Below are positions 35,201 through 43,077 of a DNA stretch of 64,000 nt, piece by piece (position 1 is the first letter of the stretch; each line of letters opens with the position of its first letter). The position numbers and the translations under genes are program-made. This DNA is from Legionella sp. (GTDB lineage: Bacteria; Pseudomonadota; Gammaproteobacteria; Legionellales; Legionellaceae). The notes beneath the pieces are model-generated. The model worked only from the letters and a program-made list of their open reading frames with translations, was not told the DNA's origin and searched no databases. Location of the stretch: positions 99,177-163,176 of the forward strand of contig JAUXWR010000365.1 of assembly GCA_030680075.1 (NCBI GenBank). The letters run 5' to 3'.

Positions 35201-35390
35201 CAATCCACATTTGCTCACTTTGAGCTCGATGAAGGGTAAATGGCAATAAGGCCAAATACACATCCCTATCACAGCTATTATCGGGAAAATTAGCTTCTCT
35301 AATAACCGTATCAAACAGCGCTTTTTCTTTATTAATTCTTTCTTCATCAAATACAATTGAATGTTTCTCAAAGAATTGTTTAAAATCCAT
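32253..35390 (-). CDS. Large ankyrin-repeat protein (effector candidate)
   Basis: A 1045-residue protein with no signal peptide. Residues about 633-985 hold roughly ten ankyrin repeats (for example LQLALALGYLSVVQLLLEQG; TPLICALQKEDFDTFKCLIQ; TILILAVKNNQFDIVQKLIK). The first 600 residues are not recognised; they include a Lys-rich helical part (about 200-300) and a distinctive block near 385-460 with SCCQSMGDVGGDAAVHG, GGFYVLCEKLG and IVAQSWVWKDE, then VFDSVESQ. The order (CC pair, GG, Trp, DSxE) suggests a catalytic domain but I cannot name it. The tail is Ser/Lys/Asp-rich. An effector is likely by analogy with other Legionella ankyrin proteins. Confidence 0.75.
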   Translation of the reverse strand: MDFKQFFEKHSIVFDEERINKEKALFDTVIREANFPDNSCDRDVYLALLPFTLHRAQSEQMWIVAAKQDKTARLHAAKLALLFGSTDEALAYLDRFAKQHPRSVQAVHDACLFSLPESKEWSRDLWRGLVLHYRPSSPDSSIMRLLPFVNKIEKYVDDNKAQLLTTIAHQIIGNEYDELMQKQRVSPRLPIKIINRKVDKEFDSLIRAELNFSAQGKLDDEQRMQYHLKKQQLIAQGEKTKIETKIFEKFEKRAKTLPTELITQSKDDYIKDKLNAIKGAIKTKLRIREQNLLSIRTPLETLENYASQIVYKRSQENIVAAALFFKHKIREIQFNRYLDLIPLDNSHQIPNLLIEGEEISSHYKNYYLKKLPPNDPRAAILGKLTSCCQSMGDVGGDAAVHGITDARGGFYVLCEKLGDIPSDEDTIVAQSWVWKDEISNHLVFDSVESQLDFRNKNSLMLADFYTFAAHRLINEYDIASVRVGAGGNTPPNLGIVNALPISKIADYPYDLDSDFQRIIADINLQFFLILFYKMQNPSSQLNFLFEDQLKSAPNITTINAWCDIVIMDNDDKRLIEGIYDYLEENNVVAVKERVKHTSNWIKQLDNILENHEDFSESAFLKIVNDAINAGVNVNTYNRPAGNAPALQLALALGYLSVVQLLLEQGADVTANINNVNLIDVAIKQDKWDIVKYLLAHLKVRSAGLTPEHTKVLFAAASSKKLSLLSYLFNEGLSINTLPPIELRHTYQPLLHMAIATKQTDLRDFLITNGADLNLRNEDGQTPLICALQKEDFDTFKCLIQHGADINITTMGQSLLWLAAQAQQWDVVSLLLDHNPNDVDAKNSNGETILILAVKNNQFDIVQKLIKNGADINAKDQTERSALHHLLHECFTGYQTTDEQINILDYLIKQGADLNIKGSQGQTPLHLITINRINSAANTEIALHLLKNGADIEAVNDQGQTVLSRIVEQGPLELVKALVDEKYANIDLVLEHAVFHKRFEVINAFKSEITGSSGITSGSSFFQRDEKKDNDANDKLEPDTIRKPIG

Positions 35391-35513
35391 AGATTTTCAA
35401 CTCTAGATATTGAATAGTGTGTAGGTGAATTATAGGTGATTATTCTTAAGGAAATGTGTAATGTCGTTGGAATTGATATACTAATCAAAAGAACTGAACG
35501 AATAAGATGAGAT

Positions 35514-36242
35514 ATGCTTAATTTTTTTAAAGGGATGACGTATTTTGCGACAGGGCTAAAACATTTATTTGCGCCTGGTTTAAAGCGTTTTATTATTTTG
35601 CCTATTGCGTTTAATTGCTTATTATTCAGTGGATTATTTTATCTTGGCTATTATTATGGGCTTCCTTATGCTTCTTATTATGTGGATAAATTACCATCGT
35701 GGTTGAGTTTTTTGAGCGGTGTTTTGATAGTTGCGTTTATTATCGTGTTTATTTTACTTTTTTTAGCGATGTTTACCGTCATGTTTAATGTGATTGCCGC
35801 ACCTTTTAATGGGCTTCTCGCTGAAAAAGTGCAAAAATTACTTTATGGAAAACCTGTGCCAGCGGTGCCTTTTGCAGTTATGGCTATTCGTGCTTTTAAG
35901 CGTCAAGGCCAATTTCTGCGTTATTTTTTGCCGCGTTTTTTGGGAATGTGTATTTTATTTTTTATCCCGTTAATCCAGCCTGTTTTTCCCTTTGTGTGGT
36001 TTGCTTTTACGGCCTGGATGTTAAGCATGCAGTTTCAGGATTTGCCACTGGATAATAATTTAATAAGTTTTTCAGAAATGCAGAAGTTAGTGAAAAAAAA
36101 TAAAATGCGTTCATTAGGATTTGGTTCGGCAATTAATCTCGCAAGCTTTATTCCGTTTCTGAATGTTTTTATCATGCCCGCGGCAGTCATCGGGAGTACC
36201 ATGCTTTATGGTGACACCCATCTGCTTGCTCGGAAAGACTGA
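35514..36242 (+). CDS. cysZ: CysZ-like sulfate transport membrane protein
   Basis: A 242-residue inner-membrane protein matching the CysZ/EI24 family. It has several long hydrophobic helices, the MLNFFKGMTYFATGLKHLFAPGLKRFIILP N-terminus region typical of CysZ, and the central NVIAAPFNGLLAEKVQ segment. CysZ imports sulfate for cysteine synthesis. No cys genes are nearby. It stands alone between an ankyrin gene and the nitronate monooxygenase gene. Confidence 0.88.
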   Translation: MLNFFKGMTYFATGLKHLFAPGLKRFIILPIAFNCLLFSGLFYLGYYYGLPYASYYVDKLPSWLSFLSGVLIVAFIIVFILLFLAMFTVMFNVIAAPFNGLLAEKVQKLLYGKPVPAVPFAVMAIRAFKRQGQFLRYFLPRFLGMCILFFIPLIQPVFPFVWFAFTAWMLSMQFQDLPLDNNLISFSEMQKLVKKNKMRSLGFGSAINLASFIPFLNVFIMPAAVIGSTMLYGDTHLLARKD

Positions 36243-36351
36243 TTTATACAAACCATTCGACATCACGCAAAAGACGTATCGATGTTTTTAACCGCTAAGG
36301 TTATATGATTCATACCAGTTATCATGGGCTTGTCCTGTGCGAAGCGTTTAT

Positions 36352-37413
36352 TTACTCAATTTTTTTATTAACATCATTAATTAATGTATTTAGCAATTCT
36401 GATGCAGAACAAGCTTTACTTAAATGAGCCGATTGTCCTGCCCACATGGACATAAACTCAACATTCCCTTTTTTTTCAGCGTCATTACGCATAGGCCGGG
36501 TTAACGCATTTTGCACAGGGTAATCAAGGAGGTTATCTTGATAAGCCTGCATTCGCTCAATAAATTTATTTCGAATACCCCGTGCCATTTTCCCGGAAAA
36601 TACGCGCGTTAACGTGGTACGGTCTTCAGTCAGTTTCAATAAAGCTTCTTTATATCTGGGGTGGATTCCTGACTCATGACAACTCAAAAAGACGGTTCCC
36701 ATTTGCACCGCTTGCGCTCCTGATGTAAGGGCTCGGATAATTCCTTTTCCATCCATAATGCCACCTGCTGCGATAACCGGGATTTTGATATTTTTTTGGA
36801 GTTCTTCGAGCAATAAGTTGATACTAACTAAAGCGTCTTCAGCACTCCCAATAAAAGTACCCCTATGTCCACCGGCTTCGCTACCTTGTGCAACTATTGC
36901 ATCAATTTGTTTTGCTTCAAGTAACAGTGCCTCTGTCAAAGTTGTGGCTGTTCCTATTAAATATATTCCTTTCTTTTTTAATTTCTCTATCCATTCATCA
37001 GTGAGAATGCCAAAAGTAAAACTAAACACGGGAACATTTTCTTCCAAAATTACCTGCATCTGTTCATCAAAAGAAGGTGCATAAGGTGGTGTAACGGGAC
37101 TTAGTTTAATTTTTAGCTCAGGACATGCGGCCTCTACCCAATGACACATTTGATTGATTTGACTTGCTTTCGCCTGATGCTTTTCTGGAATAAAAAGGTT
37201 TACTGAAAAGGGCTTATTAGTTAATTCGCGTATTCTTGTAATAGCGGCCTTCAAGGCAGGTGCTTGCATGTAACCCGCACCGAGAGAACCAAGCCCGCCT
37301 GCATTTGACACCGCGGCCACCAATTCAGGTGTCGTCGCACCACCTGCCATTGGTGCTTGTATAATTGGAAATTGAATGCTTGTTCTTTCGGTAATGGTTG
37401 TTATAGGCCACAT
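36352..37413 (-). CDS. Nitronate monooxygenase
   Basis: An FMN-dependent TIM-barrel enzyme that oxidises nitronates such as propionate-3-nitronate. The 353 residues carry the family's start (FPIIQAPMAGGATTPELVAAVSNAGGLGSLGAGY), the central IDAIVAQGSEAGGHRGTF and the FMN-phosphate region IPVIAAGGIMDGKGIIRALTSGAQAVQMGT. The start overlaps the end of the upstream 508-residue gene by 13 bases, so they are co-transcribed. Confidence 0.92.
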   Translation of the reverse strand: MWPITTITERTSIQFPIIQAPMAGGATTPELVAAVSNAGGLGSLGAGYMQAPALKAAITRIRELTNKPFSVNLFIPEKHQAKASQINQMCHWVEAACPELKIKLSPVTPPYAPSFDEQMQVILEENVPVFSFTFGILTDEWIEKLKKKGIYLIGTATTLTEALLLEAKQIDAIVAQGSEAGGHRGTFIGSAEDALVSINLLLEELQKNIKIPVIAAGGIMDGKGIIRALTSGAQAVQMGTVFLSCHESGIHPRYKEALLKLTEDRTTLTRVFSGKMARGIRNKFIERMQAYQDNLLDYPVQNALTRPMRNDAEKKGNVEFMSMWAGQSAHLSKACSASELLNTLINDVNKKIE

Positions 37414-38927
37414 GATTTTACGTTGACCTCCTTATCGTCGTCGTTTGGAGTGGACGCTGGCATAAATTCATACCTGCTGGGTGGGCTTGGGAGAGATGTT
37501 TTGTCTAATGGCGCTTCTTTTGAAACGAGTTTCGGCTTTCCATCCAGATCATAGGTAAGGACTTGTCCATCCATACGCACGGGTTTTTGTTCAATTGAAG
37601 CATCGGGTTTTTCTAATATAATTTGAAGAAGGCGTGTTTGTAAATTACAGTGAGTTTTTATGTAATTAGCGACGAGAGGCCAGTACTCTATCATTTCTGG
37701 AAGATTGATGTTATCAAAAACACCTCGCTCATTGTGACTGATGAGCCTGCCCCAAAAATTGGCGTCATTAAAGAAGTAACGATAGTCCTCTCGTACAGAT
37801 TGGGGGATATCCAGTTCTTCCAATTGAGCTATGCGTCCAATGGCAGGCAAAGTCGCGCGCTTTAGGTGAATATTGGTGGAGCAATAAAATGGAAATACCT
37901 CTTCTGCCACGGCTTTTTGAAAGGTATTATCCCCTGACACCCCAACTAAAAAATTAGTGCTATTAAAAGCTGCGGCAAATGATGGATCGGAAAGATGATA
38001 ACCGAGATAAAATCGTATTGTTCGGCCCTGTCTTGCCAAGGGGTAAACGCTGGGTTTTTTTCCTGGCTCGATGAGCACAAATTGCTTTATTCCTGTGACA
38101 GCATTGCTCGCTATATTAAGCGCTCTGACTATTATCTTATTACCTTCTAAATCTTTAATGCCCAAATTAATACCCGATAGGAATTGCGATGACAGATACA
38201 TCGCAATATCCTGCTTTGGAATAAAGGCATTGGTCGCAAGAAATCCAATGAATGATGAAAAATGACTAATACTATTAAAATAGGCTGGAATAAATAAATG
38301 GTTGGCAAGAAATTCGGGTAGGCTTTCTGTTTGAGTGGTTCGTAGTAAATCAGCCACGAAGGCTGCATCATGGGTTTGTATCACGTCCCAAGCGGTTATT
38401 TTATTCATGGGGTCAGATTTTTTCACATTGATGCCATAACAGAAGTCATCAAGCCCCATTGACCTAATCATAATATTATCGGTGGGCGTAAGTTCCCTGA
38501 GAGCACCATAACCGCCGACAGCAATACTGCCACCTTCATGTTCGCTAATAAATTTTATTAACACATCAGGTTTTAAATAATAGTCGTAATTCCGTAGAAA
38601 AAATCTTTCGTAAACAAAATTATCATTAGAGACGATGATAACTTGGTCTATTTGTGGTAACAGTTTTTTTAACGCATTACTTCTTACATTACTACTTTGA
38701 AAATCTTCTTTTGTTCCCCAAAAAAAGTCAGGAAAGCACAAGGCTACTAATTCAGCAAAAATACTTTCATAAGACGGGTGTTCTCTATATGAAATGGCAA
38801 TGAAAGGGATAAGGGTAATACCTGACAAGGCGTCATGCGTTTGCATAAATTGTAAAATATCTCTGCAATGCGTCCAATCGCCTCGTCCATCAAAGTTAAC
38901 AGCACACGTTACGAGGTATTTAGTCAT
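37401..38927 (-). CDS. Uncharacterised protein, possible GT-B glycosyltransferase
   Basis: I do not recognise a named family. The 508-residue protein has no signal peptide. Near residues 320-350 it reads FLVGVSGDNTFQKAVAEEVF then PFYCS; a Gly-Asp-Asn/Ser loop followed by a helix and an aromatic-rich strand is seen in the nucleotide-sugar-binding half of some GT-B enzymes. The N-terminus (KYLVTCAVNFDGRGDWTHCRDILQFM) also resembles the opening GxGD/H loop of GT-B folds. The tail is Pro/Asp-rich. It overlaps the nitronate monooxygenase gene. An effector is possible. Confidence 0.55.
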   Translation of the reverse strand: MTKYLVTCAVNFDGRGDWTHCRDILQFMQTHDALSGITLIPFIAISYREHPSYESIFAELVALCFPDFFWGTKEDFQSSNVRSNALKKLLPQIDQVIIVSNDNFVYERFFLRNYDYYLKPDVLIKFISEHEGGSIAVGGYGALRELTPTDNIMIRSMGLDDFCYGINVKKSDPMNKITAWDVIQTHDAAFVADLLRTTQTESLPEFLANHLFIPAYFNSISHFSSFIGFLATNAFIPKQDIAMYLSSQFLSGINLGIKDLEGNKIIVRALNIASNAVTGIKQFVLIEPGKKPSVYPLARQGRTIRFYLGYHLSDPSFAAAFNSTNFLVGVSGDNTFQKAVAEEVFPFYCSTNIHLKRATLPAIGRIAQLEELDIPQSVREDYRYFFNDANFWGRLISHNERGVFDNINLPEMIEYWPLVANYIKTHCNLQTRLLQIILEKPDASIEQKPVRMDGQVLTYDLDGKPKLVSKEAPLDKTSLPSPPSRYEFMPASTPNDDDKEVNVKSCGL

Positions 38928-39019
38928 TACTCACCAAAAAACTCATATAATAAATGATGGTTATTTTAACATGAACAATGCTCGAGCTGCTTCCCATTTT
39001 ACAAAAGGACAGAATTAAA

Positions 39020-39904
39020 ATGATGCTTTTGAAACAAGTTCTGAATGATATCCCCCAATTGGATATTCATCTTTGCAAGTTAAACAGACAAAACCAGATT
39101 AAGCATGAAGTTATTGTTAGGCGGGCATTGAGTGATCATGATCCGATTATAGGCTCCAACCAACATGGCATATTTGCCTCCTGGAACCTGTTAAATCCCG
39201 ACTCTCCGGTATCTCCGGGGTTTAATCCTGAGGGTTTTAAAGGAATTTATATGCTGTATTACGAAGAAGAAAGACTACAGCATATGCAACTCCTTGCAGA
39301 AGTTTTGGTGAAACTTCTGGAGCAGGGTGTTGAGGCCATTGCATTGCAGGAAGTGCCCGCAATGAATAGTGTATATTTTAAGACGTTTTGGGAAGCGCTT
39401 CATAGCATGGCCAATGAGAAACAATTAGCGATTGATTTTGACGCCTTTGTGCAAAGTTATTCTCTTACTCGACGTAAAGATCAAGATTATAATAAATTCG
39501 GCACGGCCTTATTAATGCGAGCCAAGAGCTTCAAACTTAAAGAAATAACACCCATACTTTATGAGCGCGGTGCAGATTATTTACTGTATTCTTTGAAAAG
39601 TAATAAAGCTCTTCACTTGATTAATATTCATGCAGATTATGAAAAATCTGAAATACTGGCAGAATTTCTAATGGAGAAAACCAATGCGCTGGATACATTA
39701 ATCATGGGGGATACCAACATTGCATTGAGTAAAAAAGAAATTTTAAAAACGATTGCAACCATGAAAGGGTATTGTTTTACACCCTCTTGTAATCATCCTG
39801 ATACTGATGAATCTTCTTTAACGCTTGATTGTTTGTTAACCAGGGATAAAACCCAGTTTGTTACAAGGGGAATGCCTGTTAATTTTGCTGATGAAGGGTT
39901 TTAA
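39020..39904 (+). CDS. Endonuclease/exonuclease/phosphatase-like protein
   Basis: A 294-residue protein with the order of motifs of the EEP superfamily (DNase I, phosphodiesterases, inositol phosphatases): FASWNLLN (metal-site Asn), VEAIALQEVP (catalytic Glu), LHLINIHADY (His), LIMGDTNIAL (Asp/Asn) and TLDCLL (Asp). The final SDH motif is missing: the protein ends ADEGF. Either the C-terminus is cut or the enzyme is atypical. ATG 39020 follows AAAGGA. No signal peptide. The stop codon overlaps the end of the next, convergent gene. Confidence 0.7.
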   Translation: MMLLKQVLNDIPQLDIHLCKLNRQNQIKHEVIVRRALSDHDPIIGSNQHGIFASWNLLNPDSPVSPGFNPEGFKGIYMLYYEEERLQHMQLLAEVLVKLLEQGVEAIALQEVPAMNSVYFKTFWEALHSMANEKQLAIDFDAFVQSYSLTRRKDQDYNKFGTALLMRAKSFKLKEITPILYERGADYLLYSLKSNKALHLINIHADYEKSEILAEFLMEKTNALDTLIMGDTNIALSKKEILKTIATMKGYCFTPSCNHPDTDESSLTLDCLLTRDKTQFVTRGMPVNFADEGF

Positions 39905-40254
39905 ATCTTTTTTGCCAGAGCTTGAGACGCGGCTAAAATACTGTCAATGCCTGGTCCCTTTTTTTGGGAATCAAGACACTCTTTTATCGCCTTCCACATC
40001 GAATCAGAACGAATAGATTCCAGAAAATCGTGCCCCGCCCATGTTAAACGAATTAAATGAAAACTATGAGGGGAGCCGCCAGGTGTTTTATGAATCTTGC
40101 CGCGAAGCAAACCTCCCTCTTCTAATATTTCAAGATGATAGGAAACTTCACTGTGTTTATCCGCCGGGAAGCTATCAAGTGTTAATAGTGCATTAGGCTC
40201 AAGTTCTTCCACTGCCATAAGGATGTTTCTAATCATATCCCAATCACGTTTCAT
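39901..40254 (-). CDS. DUF2513 family protein
   Basis: A 117-residue protein that begins MKRDWDMIRNILMAVEELEP, the opening of the DUF2513 family. The middle (EVSYHLEILEEGGLLRGKI...IRLTWAGHDFLESIRSDSMW) reads like a winged helix, so a DNA-binding regulator is likely. Such genes are common in phage and accessory regions. It ends head-to-head with the EEP-like gene. Confidence 0.82.
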   Translation of the reverse strand: MKRDWDMIRNILMAVEELEPNALLTLDSFPADKHSEVSYHLEILEEGGLLRGKIHKTPGGSPHSFHLIRLTWAGHDFLESIRSDSMWKAIKECLDSQKKGPGIDSILAASQALAKKI

Positions 40255-40388
40255 ATTATCTCGACTACCAGGCCATTTATATTAGTATAACCTCTAAATT
40301 CACGACCTTCGCCATAAATGCTTTAAAATTAAGGGTAATACAGTAATAATGCGTCATTTTATTACTAACACACCATAGATGGTTATTG

Positions 40389-41570
40389 ATGACTACTATT
40401 TTAATTTCAGGAGCCGGCATCGCCGGACTGAGCCTTGCAAGGCAGCTTAAAAAACATAATATTGCCTATACTCTTATCGAAAAAAAATCCCAACTTGATG
40501 CCACAGGCACAGGTATTGCGCTTCCTGCTAATGCTGTTCGCGCTTTGCGCTACATGGGGCTGTCAACCGTTGTTGATAAATTGCATCAGGTTAAAGACAT
40601 TATTTACGCCCGCCCGAATGGCCGTATTATCAGCCAAGCCTCCTTGCTTAATAGTCCATTAAACCGGGATAAATTTGTAGCCCTTGATAGAGCTGACTTA
40701 TTAACTATTTTGCGGCAGGACGTAGAGGATGATATTCATTTTAATGTGACAGTTACACGTATTAAACAAGATGAGTCAGGTGTTGACGTGGAGTTTTCTA
40801 ATCCTCTCCTTAATGGCCATTATCAAGCAATAGTGGGGGCAGATGGTATCTACTCAACCGTGCGAGAATTAGGCTTTGGGGCAAGTGAGTTAGAGGATTT
40901 AGGGGTAACAAACTGGCGATGGATAAGTGAATACCCTGCAAAAGAATTACAACCCACCTATATGATAGGAAAAGATAATATGTTTTTAGCCTATCCTATT
41001 GGGCCTAACCGGATTTATTGCTATGCCCATCAAGCAGACAAAACGGGTCATTACCAAAGCCCAGATGCCGCACAGGAAAATTTAAGACAGGTATTTGCGA
41101 AATATAAAGCAATAGCGGCGCCATTATTGCAACAGTTATCATCAGACACTCGTGTTTATACCGGGCGCTTGCGCTCTGTTCCCATCCCATTATTTAGTCG
41201 GGAAAATATAGCGTTAATAGGCGATGCCAGTAACGCCTGCTCTCCCATGTTACAACAAGGAGCTGCTTGTGCGTTTGAGGATGCCATCATTCTTGCTGAA
41301 TTATTGGCGAATTTTCCAGTAAAAGAGGCGTTAGAAAATTATGAAGCTCAACGTTATCAACGCGTTAACTGGATATTAAGAACCTCTGATGACTCGATAA
41401 AATCCTTCATTAACATGAATTCTCGCTTATCGATACTGGCGAGGAATTTATTTATTCGTTATAAAGGGCCCCTGAATGTGCTGGGTTGGAAGCACCTACT
41501 TTCTTATTGCCCATTAGATACGCTGGCAACATTTATTAACGAGACTACAGCTAGTAAGGAACCATCATGA
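40389..41570 (+). CDS. FAD-dependent monooxygenase
   Basis: A class A flavin monooxygenase of about 393 residues. The N-terminal dinucleotide fold (TILISGAGIAGLSLARQLKK), the DG motif (AIVGADGIYSTVRE) and the C-terminal GD motif (IALIGDASNACSPMLQQGA) are all present. Its substrate is probably an aromatic or quinone-like compound. ATG 40389 is used. It overlaps the following FAH gene by four bases and heads a three-gene operon. Confidence 0.9.
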   Translation: MTTILISGAGIAGLSLARQLKKHNIAYTLIEKKSQLDATGTGIALPANAVRALRYMGLSTVVDKLHQVKDIIYARPNGRIISQASLLNSPLNRDKFVALDRADLLTILRQDVEDDIHFNVTVTRIKQDESGVDVEFSNPLLNGHYQAIVGADGIYSTVRELGFGASELEDLGVTNWRWISEYPAKELQPTYMIGKDNMFLAYPIGPNRIYCYAHQADKTGHYQSPDAAQENLRQVFAKYKAIAAPLLQQLSSDTRVYTGRLRSVPIPLFSRENIALIGDASNACSPMLQQGAACAFEDAIILAELLANFPVKEALENYEAQRYQRVNWILRTSDDSIKSFINMNSRLSILARNLFIRYKGPLNVLGWKHLLSYCPLDTLATFINETTASKEPS

Positions 41571-42553
41571 AATTACGCTCGGTTTGGACAGAAAATGGCA
41601 TAGCGGTGGAAGCATTAAAATCTGGTGCCTCCAATGATTGGGTGCGATTAGCAAATATTGAAAAATTAGCCGAAATTAGTGAGCGGTTTTCAGTAAAAAA
41701 TAATCTGCAAATAAGCATGTTATCTATTCTTGAATTAGGGCATGAAGGGTGGAAAGTGTTATCAGAACAAGTTGACACCTGTGTGTCAACAGCGGAGCCA
41801 GAAGCCATTCTTATGCTGCCTTTTCAACCCTTGTCATTTCGTGATTTTTTGCTCTTTGAACAACATTTTATCGATGCAACGCGCGGGTTTGTGAAACGAT
41901 TCTTGCCAAAAAAATATAGGATGAGCAAAATTTATGAAGCGTTAACCGGAAAAGTCTTTCCCAGGTTTAAACCCTCTCCGTTATGGTATAGGCAGCCTTT
42001 ATATTATTTGGGTAATCATTTAAATTTCATAACCTCAGGCGATGATATTATTACCCCTTCCTATACACGTGCTTTAGATTATGAGTTAGAGCTCGGAGCA
42101 ATTCTCGCCAAGCCATTATTTAACGCAACCGCAAGTGATGCAGAAAACGCAATTGGCGGGTATGTAGTGCTTAATGATTTGAGTGCCAGAGATGTACAAA
42201 TGGCTGAAATGCGCTCAGGTTTTGGTCCACAGAAAGCAAAACATTTTATGAACGTGATGTCGCCCATTGTTATTACTGCAGATGAGATAAACGAACGCAT
42301 AAATGATCTTCAGGGAGCGGTAATTATTGATGGAGTAAAACGAGCTCACTGTACTACCGCCAGTATGCAATATTCACTCGCAGAGGCTATCGCCTATGCG
42401 TCAAAAGATGAGCAGTTATACAGTGGCGAGCTATTTGGTTCAGGTACTTTGCCCGGTGGGAGTGGGATGGAAAATGATCATTGGCTCTATCCTGGCAGTG
42501 TATTAAATTTAAAAATAGACGATGTGGGAGAAATGACTAATAGAGTCGTTTGA
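41567..42553 (+). CDS. Fumarylacetoacetate hydrolase family protein
   Basis: A 328-residue FAH-family enzyme. The catalytic domain shows YELELGAILAKPL (metal-binding Glu residues), GYVVLNDLSARDVQ and the GSGTLPGGSGME loop. FAH-fold enzymes cleave C-C bonds or decarboxylate acidic breakdown products. Coupled to the monooxygenase upstream and the RpiB-like gene downstream (overlaps of four bases each), it likely acts on a ring-derived product. The substrate is unknown. Confidence 0.9.
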   Translation: MKLRSVWTENGIAVEALKSGASNDWVRLANIEKLAEISERFSVKNNLQISMLSILELGHEGWKVLSEQVDTCVSTAEPEAILMLPFQPLSFRDFLLFEQHFIDATRGFVKRFLPKKYRMSKIYEALTGKVFPRFKPSPLWYRQPLYYLGNHLNFITSGDDIITPSYTRALDYELELGAILAKPLFNATASDAENAIGGYVVLNDLSARDVQMAEMRSGFGPQKAKHFMNVMSPIVITADEINERINDLQGAVIIDGVKRAHCTTASMQYSLAEAIAYASKDEQLYSGELFGSGTLPGGSGMENDHWLYPGSVLNLKIDDVGEMTNRVV

Positions 42554-42579
42554 AAACCTGGTGCAAATCTGGAGCAAGT

Positions 42580-43032
42580 ATGAAAATAGCGGTGTGTAGT
42601 GACGAGCTTTATCCGGTCAATGATTTTGTCGTTCAGGAATTAGAGCGCCTAGGCCATCAGGTCAGTTTATTTGGCGCCCTAAAAACCCGTAAAGCTGAAT
42701 CCTGGGTGCAAGTAGCGCGTGAGGCGGCTGAAGCGGTTCAACAGGGTTTGTGTAATGAGGGTATTTTCTTTTGTTGGACTGGAACAGGAATTTCTATCGT
42801 CGCCAATAAGATCCCGGGAATCCGGGCGGCTCTTTGTACAGATGCCGAAACAGCAGCTGGCGCACGTCTTTGGAATCGCGCCAATGTATTGGCATTATCC
42901 AATCGTCTTTTGACGAATGATTTGGCAAAAGAAATATTGCAAGCGTGGTTTAATACCGTCATAGATGATGAAAGCAAAATAATTCTTGAAGATATCAAGG
43001 CTATAGAAAATGCACATGGGGGAGGATGCTAG
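42580..43032 (+). CDS. RpiB/LacAB family sugar-phosphate isomerase
   Basis: A 150-residue protein of the RpiB/LacA/LacB family: MKIAVCSDELYPVNDFVVQEL, then a GIFFCWTGTGISIVANK anion-hole region and IRAALCTDAETA...RLWNRANVLALSNR. It should interconvert aldose and ketose phosphates. ATG 42580 is preceded by GGAG; an in-frame start at 42550 overlaps the FAH gene. Its pairing with aromatic-type enzymes is unusual. Confidence 0.88.
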   Translation: MKIAVCSDELYPVNDFVVQELERLGHQVSLFGALKTRKAESWVQVAREAAEAVQQGLCNEGIFFCWTGTGISIVANKIPGIRAALCTDAETAAGARLWNRANVLALSNRLLTNDLAKEILQAWFNTVIDDESKIILEDIKAIENAHGGGC

Positions 43033-43050
43033 CGCATCCCCTTCCAACTT
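43012..43050 (+). terminator. Weak hairpin at the end of the RpiB operon
   Basis: GGATGC and GCATCC form a short stem around TAGC overlapping the stop codon, followed by CCTTCCAACTTTTT. It is a modest terminator candidate. Confidence 0.35.
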
Positions 43051-43077
43051 TTTATAGCCACGAAGAAGAGGATAACT

